From assembly GCF_002432345.1 (NCBI RefSeq), contig NZ_DJDT01000299.1, forward strand, positions 12,365 to 76,364: 64,000 nt of DNA, given 5' to 3'. Below the pieces are notes generated by a model. The model had not been told where the DNA came from. It worked only from the letters and a program-made list of their open reading frames with translations, and did not search any database. Shown here piece by piece: positions 27,362 to 35,461 of the stretch (positions are counted from its first letter, which is position 1; each line of letters starts with the position of its first letter). The stretch comes from Pedobacter sp. UBA5917. GTDB taxonomy: Bacteria; Bacteroidota; Bacteroidia; Sphingobacteriales; Sphingobacteriaceae. Both the position numbers and the translations under genes were made by a program.

Positions 27362-27485
27362 AGTTTTGGCGCAATATAAAAAGCTATATCACGCCAAAAC
27401 TATGTTTTTTATGGTAGTTTTGGCGCAATATAAAAAGCTATATCACGCCAAAACTATGTTTTTTATGGTAGTTTTGGCGCGATAT
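27362..27485. repeat. Tandem 54-bp repeats, each with a 40-bp palindrome
   Basis: Copies start at 27362 and 27416 and are identical over 54 bp; a third, truncated copy starts at 27470. Each full copy has arms AGTTTTGGCG / CGCCAAAACT plus an inner ATATA / TATAT pair. Copy 1 overlaps the -33 region of the ATPase promoter, so these look like iterated operators. Not a CRISPR: there are no unique spacers. Confidence 0.85.
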
Positions 27486-27499
27486 AAAATTAAAAAGGG

Positions 27500-29461
27500 T
27501 TATTTGCTTTTGAAAATTACCACAGCTAGAGGTGGTAGATCTACGATGATTGAGTATTCCTGACCATTATAACCTTCGAGATTTGGCACAATATCGCCAC
27601 GGTTATTAATACCTCCACCGTAATAAACAATATCGTCGGTATTGAAAATTTCTGTCCACTTGGTTTTAAACGGAACGCCGATTTTATAATTCTCGCGTAC
27701 TACAGGCGTTAGGTTAATGGCAATTACCAAAGTATCTTTTGCCTTTAGTCCTTTACGCATGTAAACAAAAACCGATTCGTTTGCATTATCGGCATCAATC
27801 CATTGGAAACCTTCGTAACTAAAATTAAAATGATACAATGCAGGCTCTTTGCGATACAGGAAGTTTAAAGCTTTAACCGTTTCCTGCATGCCTTTATGCG
27901 GCGCGTATTGTAATAAATGCCAATCGAGCGATTGGGTAAAGTTCCATTCGCTGGTTTGGCCAAATTCGTTCCCCATAAACAGCAGTTTTGCTCCAGGGTG
28001 GGTAAACATATAACCATAAAGTGCCCTTAAATTGGCAAATTTCTGCCAATCGTCGCCAGGCATTTTATATAACATAGGCGATTTACCATGCACCACTTCA
28101 TCATGCGAAAAAGGCAGCATAAAGTTTTCGGTAAAGGCATAAGTCATACTAAAGCTTAACTGGTGGTGATGGTGTTTCCGGCCAAGGGTATCAACTTTAA
28201 AGTACTTCAGCGTATCGTTCATCCAGCCCATCATCCATTTCATGCCAAAACCCAAACCGCCATTATGCACCGGATGGGTTACCCCCGGATAAGTGCTGCT
28301 TTCTTCGGCAATGGTCTGCACACCTTCAAAATTGCCATAAACCGCTACATTTAAGTCCTGAAGAAACTGGATGGCGCCAATATTTTCGCTTCCTCCATAT
28401 TCGTTGGTTGCAGCATCGGCATCTTCCCTTGAGAAATTAAAATATAACATCGAGGCCACGGCATCAACCCTCAAACCATCGGCATGGTATTGATCCAGCC
28501 AGAATATGGCATTACTGATGAGGAAAGAACGTACCTCATTACGATCGTAGTTAAAGATGTATGATTTCCAATCGGGATGGAAACCTTTACGCATATCGGC
28601 GTGCTCGTACAGGTGCGTACCATCAAATTCATATAAACCATGCCTATCGCCCGGAAAATGCGAAGGTACCCAATCCAATATTACGGCGATATTGGCCTTA
28701 TGTAATTCATCGATCAGGTACATTAAATCCTGCGGGGAACCATAACGCGAACTTGCCCCAAAATATCCGGTAATCTGGTATCCCCAGCTCGGGAAAAATG
28801 GAAATTCCATTACAGGCATTAGTTCTACGTGCGTAAAACCCATTTCCTTAACATAAGGCACAAGCCTTCCGGCCACTTCCCTACAGTTTAATACGCGCTC
28901 GGGATTATCAGGATCGCGCTCCCACGAACCCAGATGTATCTCGTAAACAGAAATCGGCTGGTCTAAAGCATTTAACTTTGCCCTTTTATTAAGCCAGGCT
29001 TTATCTTTCCAGGTATAATCGGTATCCCAAACAATACAAGCCGTTTGCGGCGGATGCTCCCATCTGCGCGCATAAGGATCGCCCTTTAAATGTTCAGACT
29101 CATCAAAACCCTTAACAAAATATTTATATACCTCGCCTTTGGCAATACCCGGTATAAAACCCTCCCAGATACCCGATTTATCCCAGCGTTTGTACAGCAG
29201 ATGTGATCCGTTGTTCCAATCGTTAAAATTACCAACCACACTTACCTTAGTGGCGTTTGGTGCCCAAACAGAAAAATAAGTTCCGGTTGTAGCCTCAACA
29301 GTAATTAAATGAGAGCCCATTTTTTCGTACAGCCTAAAATGTTTTCCAACAAGAAAAAGATCAATGTCGTAATCGGTAAATAAACTGTGTGCCCAAACGG
29401 ATTTCTTCTTATCGATTTTAGGTAACGCTGCTTTTTTTGCAGGAACTTTTTTTGCTGACAT
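27500..29461 (-). CDS. glgB: 1,4-alpha-glucan branching enzyme
   Basis: GH13 enzyme that forms alpha-1,6 branches in glycogen. From ATG 29461 it has 653 residues, MSAKKVPAKKAALPK, with a Lys/Ala-rich lead, a CBM48 domain (YFSVWAPNATKVSVVGNFNDW) and the GH13 barrel: catalytic Asp in DGLRVDAVASMLY, acid Glu in TIAEESSTYPG, and FSHDEVVHG. A TTG-started extension to 29506 would overlap the intercistronic hairpin at 29485, so I prefer 29461. It follows the GH31 gene by about 58 nt. Confidence 0.94.
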   Translation of the reverse strand: MSAKKVPAKKAALPKIDKKKSVWAHSLFTDYDIDLFLVGKHFRLYEKMGSHLITVEATTGTYFSVWAPNATKVSVVGNFNDWNNGSHLLYKRWDKSGIWEGFIPGIAKGEVYKYFVKGFDESEHLKGDPYARRWEHPPQTACIVWDTDYTWKDKAWLNKRAKLNALDQPISVYEIHLGSWERDPDNPERVLNCREVAGRLVPYVKEMGFTHVELMPVMEFPFFPSWGYQITGYFGASSRYGSPQDLMYLIDELHKANIAVILDWVPSHFPGDRHGLYEFDGTHLYEHADMRKGFHPDWKSYIFNYDRNEVRSFLISNAIFWLDQYHADGLRVDAVASMLYFNFSREDADAATNEYGGSENIGAIQFLQDLNVAVYGNFEGVQTIAEESSTYPGVTHPVHNGGLGFGMKWMMGWMNDTLKYFKVDTLGRKHHHHQLSFSMTYAFTENFMLPFSHDEVVHGKSPMLYKMPGDDWQKFANLRALYGYMFTHPGAKLLFMGNEFGQTSEWNFTQSLDWHLLQYAPHKGMQETVKALNFLYRKEPALYHFNFSYEGFQWIDADNANESVFVYMRKGLKAKDTLVIAINLTPVVRENYKIGVPFKTKWTEIFNTDDIVYYGGGINNRGDIVPNLEGYNGQEYSIIVDLPPLAVVIFKSK

Positions 29462-29484
29462 AGATATTTTGGCTAGATAAATGA

Positions 29485-29514
29485 AGCCCCAAACACTAAA
29501 CAGCATTTGGGGCT
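29485..29514 (-). terminator. Intercistronic hairpin between GH31 gene and glgB
   Basis: AGCCCCAAA / TTTGGGGCT, 9-bp stem with a 12-nt loop, and only a short T stretch. Likely an attenuating or stabilising hairpin that lowers glgB expression relative to GH31. Confidence 0.6.
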
Positions 29515-29519
29515 AAATG

Positions 29520-31982
29520 TTACAGACTTAAAATCTGAATTTCCAAGAAATTTTTATTGCACTTGAAATGCAGGATATTCTGATCGTCGGTATAAAAATC
29601 TTTCACCTCTTTATTATCGATGATGATCTTTTTAACCTGGAATTTTACGCCGATAATATTGCAAACATAAAACTCATAGTTAGGTGTATATAAACCTTCG
29701 CTACGCTGATTAACCTTAATGGTCTGGTTATCGCCTTTAACGGTAAATTTCTTTTCAAGGTAAATATCCTGTTCGTAGGCAAAAGTATCGCCATGATCTT
29801 CGTACATGTACGAATTCACTTCGTAATCGCTGTGGTAGATATTCAGGATTACTTCGGTAATTGATTTTTCATCCACATATTGCATTACCGGATACTCAGG
29901 CAAAACAGAACCTGCACGCACAAACATCGGCATACTGTCTATCTTGGCATCAACGGTATATTCGTTACCGCCATCCAAAATTTCGTTGGTCCAGAAATTG
30001 TACCAGGTACCTTTTGGCAGGTAAACCCTTCTTGATATGGCGCCCTGTTCTAAAACCGGACAGATCAGCAATTTATCGCCATAGCAAAATTCATCCTGGC
30101 GGAAACTGTTGCTGATATTTTCCTGCTCGAGCATTACCAATGGCCTTAAAATTGGAAAGCCATAACGGTGGTGTTCCCAGAAAACAGAATACAGGTAAGG
30201 CATTAAACGGTACCTTAATTCGATAAACTTACGGTTAATATCTTCGAAAAACTGACCAAAGCTCCAGGGTTCGCGTTCGGCTGTATCGCCGGCAGAGTGT
30301 GCACGCATAAACGGAGAAAATGTACCCAACTGGATCCAGCGGGTAAATAATTCGCCATCCGGCTCGCCGCTAAATCCGCCGATATCAGTTCCACAGAAAG
30401 GAACACCCGAAACAGATAAACGCTGGCATTGGATATTGCCGATCTTTAAATGCTCCCAGGTAGCAATGTTATCACCTGTCCATACACTGGCATAACGCTG
30501 CATACCCGAATAACCAGCCCTTGTAATGGTAAACGGGCGTTTATTGCGCATCAGTTTTTTAAGCCCTTCGTAAGTAGAACGCACCATCTGCATACCGTAA
30601 ACATTGTGTGCTTTACGGTGCGAACCGCGGTAACCATCGTAATTATGGCGTACATCGTTAGGGAAAGTACCCGAACCGAATACAGCAGGCTCGTTCATAT
30701 CATTCCAGAAACCTGCAACGCCCATATCTACCAGTTCCTTGTACAGGTTGCCCCACCAGGCACGTACTTTAGGGTTGGTGAAATCCGGAAACTGGCAACG
30801 GCCCGGCCAAACGTGCCCTTCCATATAATAATCGTCGCTGCGGCGACAGAAAAATCTTTTCTCTTTACCTTCCTTAAAAACCCAGTAATCGTCATCTACC
30901 TTAATTCCCGGATCGATCATCACCACGGTTTTAAAACCATCATCAGAAAGTTCTTTGATCATCCTCCTCGGATCAGGAAAGTATTTTTTGTTCCAGGTAA
31001 AACAGCGGTAGCCATCCATATAATCGATATCCAGATAAATGGCATCGCATGGGATTTTACGCTCCCTGAACTGTTTGGCTATTTCTTTAACTTTTGTTTC
31101 AGGATAATAACTCCAACGGCACTGCTGGTACCCCAAAGTCCATTTTGGAGGCATCGGGTGCGTTCCGGTTAGGGTTGCATACCGTTTTACCACGTCCATA
31201 ATGTGCGGTCCGTGGATATAATAGTACTGCAGTTCGCCCCCATCGGCCCAGAAACTGGTTTTGTTTACATCCTCGCCCCCGAAATCGAAATACGATTTAA
31301 AAGTATTATCGAAAAATATACCATAAGCGGCCTGGTTATGCAAACCGATGTAAAAAGGTATGGTACGGTATAAAGGATCCTGGTTCCAGCCGAAAGAGTA
31401 GGCATCGGTATTCCAGTTTTCGAAACGGCGGCCTCGCAGGTTAAAATTGCCCGATTTATCGCCTAAACCAAAGAAATTTTCTTCGGGATGGCATTTTTTT
31501 GTGGCATAAATATAATAACCGCCAAAATCTACATTCTCTTCCCAGTGCATGGAATTGGCTTCATCAACCATCATTACATTGGTAATATTATCGTGGAAAG
31601 AGATGTGGAAATTTGCTTTTTCTATTTTACAGGTTACGGCGTGCGTAGAAATAGTATAGTGATCTTCCTGTTCCTGCATCTTAAAAACAGAAACTTTCTG
31701 GTCTACTTCCGGTACGGCATAAGAGAAATCATCCAGAAAAACACCGTGTGGTGCCAGGCGTACCCTGATGATATCATCGCTTACCACCCTTACTTCTACC
31801 CTGGCATCGCCATCAGAAAAATAAAAGCGGTTGCCTTCTTTTTTTACTTTTTTAACTGCCCCAAGGTACTGTTTAACAATTGGTTTTACCGATATATCAA
31901 CCGGATTGTTTAAATGCTGTATTTCCTGTTCTTTCTCGATCAGTTCTCCGGCATCATTCGGTTTGTCGTTTTGCGCTTCCAT
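29520..31982 (-). CDS. GH31 alpha-glucosidase
   Basis: 820 residues from ATG 31982; a TTG at 31994 would add four. After an N-terminal beta domain (DDIIRVRLAPHG; FFGLGDKSGNFNLRG) comes the GH31 barrel: AIYLDIDYMDGYRCFTWN, nucleophile Asp in GFWNDMNEP (about residue 425) and acid/base Asp in WTGDNIATW (about 504). No signal peptide, so cytosolic. It releases glucose from maltodextrin or glycogen ends and is in one operon with glgB, under a palindrome of the Nudix-linked type. Confidence 0.94.
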   Translation of the reverse strand: MEAQNDKPNDAGELIEKEQEIQHLNNPVDISVKPIVKQYLGAVKKVKKEGNRFYFSDGDARVEVRVVSDDIIRVRLAPHGVFLDDFSYAVPEVDQKVSVFKMQEQEDHYTISTHAVTCKIEKANFHISFHDNITNVMMVDEANSMHWEENVDFGGYYIYATKKCHPEENFFGLGDKSGNFNLRGRRFENWNTDAYSFGWNQDPLYRTIPFYIGLHNQAAYGIFFDNTFKSYFDFGGEDVNKTSFWADGGELQYYYIHGPHIMDVVKRYATLTGTHPMPPKWTLGYQQCRWSYYPETKVKEIAKQFRERKIPCDAIYLDIDYMDGYRCFTWNKKYFPDPRRMIKELSDDGFKTVVMIDPGIKVDDDYWVFKEGKEKRFFCRRSDDYYMEGHVWPGRCQFPDFTNPKVRAWWGNLYKELVDMGVAGFWNDMNEPAVFGSGTFPNDVRHNYDGYRGSHRKAHNVYGMQMVRSTYEGLKKLMRNKRPFTITRAGYSGMQRYASVWTGDNIATWEHLKIGNIQCQRLSVSGVPFCGTDIGGFSGEPDGELFTRWIQLGTFSPFMRAHSAGDTAEREPWSFGQFFEDINRKFIELRYRLMPYLYSVFWEHHRYGFPILRPLVMLEQENISNSFRQDEFCYGDKLLICPVLEQGAISRRVYLPKGTWYNFWTNEILDGGNEYTVDAKIDSMPMFVRAGSVLPEYPVMQYVDEKSITEVILNIYHSDYEVNSYMYEDHGDTFAYEQDIYLEKKFTVKGDNQTIKVNQRSEGLYTPNYEFYVCNIIGVKFQVKKIIIDNKEVKDFYTDDQNILHFKCNKNFLEIQILSL

Positions 31983-32096
31983 CCTTATATTCAAATTTTA
32001 AATTCATACCTCTTAAACTGGGATGTGCTTAAGAAAGTACTATAATACAAATATTTTATAAAAGGGATGTAGCTTTTTTATAAAAGATAAATTTAG

Positions 32097-32115
32097 TAGT
32101 GTAAAATTAACACTA
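32097..32115. promoter_or_regulatory. Operator D: TAGTGT-N7-ACACTA
   Basis: Six-base arms TAGTGT / ACACTA, same 19-bp length as operator C with one inner mismatch (AACAC instead of TACAC). It lies 115 nt before the GH31 start. Proposed fourth site of the Nudix-type regulator. Confidence 0.5.
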
Positions 32116-32202
32116 ACCTGTGGTATATTAACATTAAATTGAATTCTTTAATAAAGGGAAAAAGTTTATTTGCAGTAAAATTTTTAAGCTCCTTGCCTGA
32201 CG

Positions 32203-32321
32203 CGATCGTCATGTTGAACTTTTTTCTTATTACTCGTTTTTATATTTTTCAAAAGTTTAATAGCTAATCGTGGTCAGCATCTTTCCCACTAGATAGACCC
32301 TGAAATAAATTCAGGGTGACG
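32203..32321 (-). repeat. Dispersed repeat, family 2 (CCCTGAATTTATTTCAGGG)
   Basis: Minus-strand reading contains GTCACCCTGAATTTATTTC, AGGGTCT and AAGATGCTGA, identical blocks to those at 53135-53200, with the element ends GTCAC and CATGACG. REP-like, hairpin forming. The spacer 31983-32383 also holds operator D and a terminator but no gene. Confidence 0.72.
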
Positions 32322-32332
32322 ACTATAAGTAA

Positions 32333-32367
32333 AAAAGCCCTTCATACTTAAAGTAAGAAGGGCTTTT
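32333..32367 (-). terminator. Intrinsic terminator after the TonB receptor
   Basis: AAAAGCCCTTC / GAAGGGCTTTT with inner TACTT / AAGTA; T run on the minus strand, 17 nt after the receptor stop. Confidence 0.88.
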
Positions 32368-32383
32368 AAGCGTAATCAGATTC

Positions 32384-35239
32384 TTATGGATTAAAGGTAA
32401 GGGCCAGGTAATAAATTGCCCCTGCCGATGGATTTCCGTAAGAAGTGAAATAATACTTGTTGAGTACATTAGAACCGCCCAGTTTAATTACCGATTGTAC
32501 CGAAGGTATCCTTAAACTAACCTGTGCATCCAATGAGCTGTACGCAGGCACCTGACCTGATGCAAAAGAAGAATTCCAGTAGAACTGATCCTGCCAGCGG
32601 TAGGCAAGGTTAAAGCCAAAGTTTTTAATGATTTCCTTATTTCCAAAACCCAGGTTATAACGGATTTTTGGTGTATTGAAATCGTTGATATAATTAACAG
32701 GAAGATCGCCGATTTTATTATAAGAAACGTTACCGCTGATGGTGTATTTACCTACCAGGTAATCTAAACCCAAAGCAGCACCATAAGAAGTTACTTTACC
32801 TTCTGCATTTACCGGAACACCGAATTTCACAAAACTTCCGCCGCCAACATTCTGATAAACATCAACCGCAGTGATAAAATCTTTATAGATATTGTAATAA
32901 CCATAAGCATCAACCAGTAAATTAGGAAGTACCAAACCTTTATACCCCAGTTCGTAAGATTGAACACTCTCCGGACGTACCCCTCTCGAATCGAAATTAT
33001 ACTGTTGTAAAAGTGCCGAATTAGGTGTGCCGGTTGCAGCTGCAGAAGCCAGATAAGCCCTATAACTTACATCAGTATAAGGTTTATTGGTATCCAGATG
33101 ATATTTGTTAAACATAATTTCAGGCAAACCACCGATCAATCTTTGCGAACCGCCACCTACTGAAAGGTCGATGTATTGGTTCTGTGTAGTTGGATTACGG
33201 TAACCGGTTTGGTAAGAAACCCTGATATTGTTGTTTTTTGCTACCGTAAATACACCTGTTATCCTTGGAGTAAACCTACCCTCAAAATTCTGGCTTTTAT
33301 CGTAACGGCCAGCAAAAGTAAATTTAACCTTATCGTTAAAAAGTTTTTTACCGATCTGTCCGAATGCGCCGTATTCTTTAATATCGATAGAATTGGTTAA
33401 ATCATTAAAAATTGTACCTGCTGAGTTTAAATCATATAAACGGTACGATGCACCAACCTGAAACTCTATCACTTTATTAAAGAGGTTGGTAAAGTTATAC
33501 ATCCCCTCATAATGGTATAAATTTGACTTATCATCGAATTTCGCACCATAAATACCCTTGCTAGGATCAGAATTACTGATGGTGGTGTTCATGATATTAT
33601 TTTTTGCCACTTCAAACTGCGGACTGCCCGGTGCAAAACGTCCCTGATCGGCAACACTTCTCGCAAAGGCCTGTGCCTGTGCATCTGTTTGCCCTGCCGC
33701 TCTTGCACCTACATAATTACCGATATACTGCGGGAACCAGGTAGTTGATGGTTTTGATAACTCATTGATATAACTACCCAAAATAGAAGAAATATAAGAA
33801 TCGCCCGAACGCTCTTGAGTAGTATATGCTTTAAGGAAGAAATCTTCGCCTTTTAATTCCAATTTGTATTGGCCGATATTAAAATTACGTAGCGAATAAC
33901 GGTCGGATCCGGTATATACCGAAGTTCCTGTACCCCAATTGGCCTGTCCAACGACCTGTACTGTATTGCTGATGTTATAATATAACGCACCCGATGCCTT
34001 TAGCGATTTGGTACCATAATCAACCAGATTTTCTTCGTTATAACCTGTTCTTGAAATATTCTGATTTGGGATCAATCCTGCATTTAATCCAGCATAAAAA
34101 GGTTGTGTTTGAGCATTTGTAGCAAGAAAATTCGTAATCTGCGCTGGTGTTGGTATTTGCCCCCCTGTTGCTAATCCGTAATTTTTAATAAATGTTGCAG
34201 TTCCTGCTGCCAATACGTTCTGAGCCACATTACGCATATTCTGGCTCACCTCATCACCGTAAACATTGATACCATCGTAATTTGGATCGCTGTTCCTATC
34301 CCCTGATTTTGCAGTTCTTGATACCCTGTCGAAATTTGAATAATTGTTTCCATACCAATCTTTGGCCTGTACAAAAGAAAATGCCGCTTTTACCCCAAAT
34401 TTATTGTTCCATGATTTTGCCATGCGTACATCCAGTTGGTTAAAAGGCTGCACAGTACTATTATCGTCGTTAACATGGTTTATTCCTGTTTTATACTGAA
34501 AACTAGCGCCAGGATATTTAAAAGGGTCTTTTGAGGTCATTAATAAGGTACCATTAATACCACCCGCACCATAAAGGGCTGATGAAGCACCAGGTAACAA
34601 CTCTACATTATCAACGTCAAGTTCGGTAATCCCCACAATGTTACCTACAGAGAAATTCAATCCCGGTGCCTGGTTATCCATTCCATCAATATACTGGTTA
34701 AAACGGGTATTACCGTTAGAATTAAAACCACGCGTATTGATCGATTTGAAAGTTAAACTCTGCATGCTGCTTTCTACACCTTTCATATTGTTCAATGCAT
34801 CGTAAAACGATGGTGCAGCAATCTCCCTGATGGTAGCAGCGCTCATACGCTCAATTGAAACAGGCGATTCCAGGATCCGTTCTGGTGTACGCGAGGCCGA
34901 AACCACCACATCTCCACCCAGTACAACAGCCGTTTCCAACTCCAGGTTAATACCGGTTGTATTACCCGTTATCTGCTGTTCTACCGTACCAAAGCCTACG
35001 TAAGAGGCAACCAAAGTAAAGGGTACTTTTGCTGTTGTGCTAAAACTGAAACTACCGTTGCTTGTGGATGCCGTACCGCCCGATTGGCCTTTGATGGTTA
35101 AACTTACGCCTGCGAGGCCTTCTTTCGATTGCTTATCTTTTACGGTACCGCTCACCGTAATGCTCTGTGCCTGTGCCACAATATTAATTGTGCACATCAA
35201 TAATAACACGTAGAAGATCTGTGTAAAAATTCTGCTCAT
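32384..35239 (-). CDS. TonB-dependent outer-membrane receptor
   Basis: 951 residues. Signal peptide (ending AQAQS), a carboxypeptidase-D regulatory-like domain (about 27-110; VSGTVKDKQSKEGLAGVSLTIKG), plug domain (PSFYDALNNMKGVESS, VELLPGASSALYGAGGINGTLLM) and a 22-strand-type barrel ending in YLALTFNP. There is no SusD partner beside it, so it is not a classical Sus-type polysaccharide locus; it may import a siderophore, peptide or other small ligand. It is divergent from a penicillin-acylase-like hydrolase, which may process the same substrate. Confidence 0.9.
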   Translation of the reverse strand: MSRIFTQIFYVLLLMCTINIVAQAQSITVSGTVKDKQSKEGLAGVSLTIKGQSGGTASTSNGSFSFSTTAKVPFTLVASYVGFGTVEQQITGNTTGINLELETAVVLGGDVVVSASRTPERILESPVSIERMSAATIREIAAPSFYDALNNMKGVESSMQSLTFKSINTRGFNSNGNTRFNQYIDGMDNQAPGLNFSVGNIVGITELDVDNVELLPGASSALYGAGGINGTLLMTSKDPFKYPGASFQYKTGINHVNDDNSTVQPFNQLDVRMAKSWNNKFGVKAAFSFVQAKDWYGNNYSNFDRVSRTAKSGDRNSDPNYDGINVYGDEVSQNMRNVAQNVLAAGTATFIKNYGLATGGQIPTPAQITNFLATNAQTQPFYAGLNAGLIPNQNISRTGYNEENLVDYGTKSLKASGALYYNISNTVQVVGQANWGTGTSVYTGSDRYSLRNFNIGQYKLELKGEDFFLKAYTTQERSGDSYISSILGSYINELSKPSTTWFPQYIGNYVGARAAGQTDAQAQAFARSVADQGRFAPGSPQFEVAKNNIMNTTISNSDPSKGIYGAKFDDKSNLYHYEGMYNFTNLFNKVIEFQVGASYRLYDLNSAGTIFNDLTNSIDIKEYGAFGQIGKKLFNDKVKFTFAGRYDKSQNFEGRFTPRITGVFTVAKNNNIRVSYQTGYRNPTTQNQYIDLSVGGGSQRLIGGLPEIMFNKYHLDTNKPYTDVSYRAYLASAAATGTPNSALLQQYNFDSRGVRPESVQSYELGYKGLVLPNLLVDAYGYYNIYKDFITAVDVYQNVGGGSFVKFGVPVNAEGKVTSYGAALGLDYLVGKYTISGNVSYNKIGDLPVNYINDFNTPKIRYNLGFGNKEIIKNFGFNLAYRWQDQFYWNSSFASGQVPAYSSLDAQVSLRIPSVQSVIKLGGSNVLNKYYFTSYGNPSAGAIYYLALTFNP

Positions 35240-35261
35240 AAAAGATTGTTAATTTGGTTAC

Positions 35262-35457
35262 CTAACTAGTTAGTTGAACTGTTGATTTGTATGATTAGTT
35301 ACATAAACTTAAACTCTTTTTTTGAATTAAACAAATTATGTTAGCATAATAATATCAATTCAAATTATAATTTTGATTGATATACAGTTTGTTGTATTTT
35401 GCATTAAACATAAACCGTCATTTTGCGCTATCTTAGTAAACTGACTTGTTAGCTAAC
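35262..35457. promoter_or_regulatory. Two GTTAG/CTAAC palindromes in the divergent spacer
   Basis: CTAACTAGTTAG at 35262-35273, just before the receptor start, and GTTAGCTAAC at 35448-35457, 4 nt before the acylase ATG. Both are perfect dyads and share the GTTAG half site, as expected if one repressor controls both genes. Confidence 0.45.
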
Positions 35458-35461
35458 CATT

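Noticed and set aside
27362..27485. Possible CRISPR array
   Set aside because: Repeat units are contiguous and identical over the full 54 bp, with no unique spacers and no cas genes nearby.
30450..31172. Long plus-strand frame (240 codons) inside the GH31 gene
   Set aside because: Antisense to a well-defined enzyme with intact catalytic motifs; protein sequence has no recognisable features.
32384..35239. SusC-type polysaccharide-utilisation locus
   Set aside because: No SusD-like gene on either side; the receptor is better described as a general TonB-dependent receptor.
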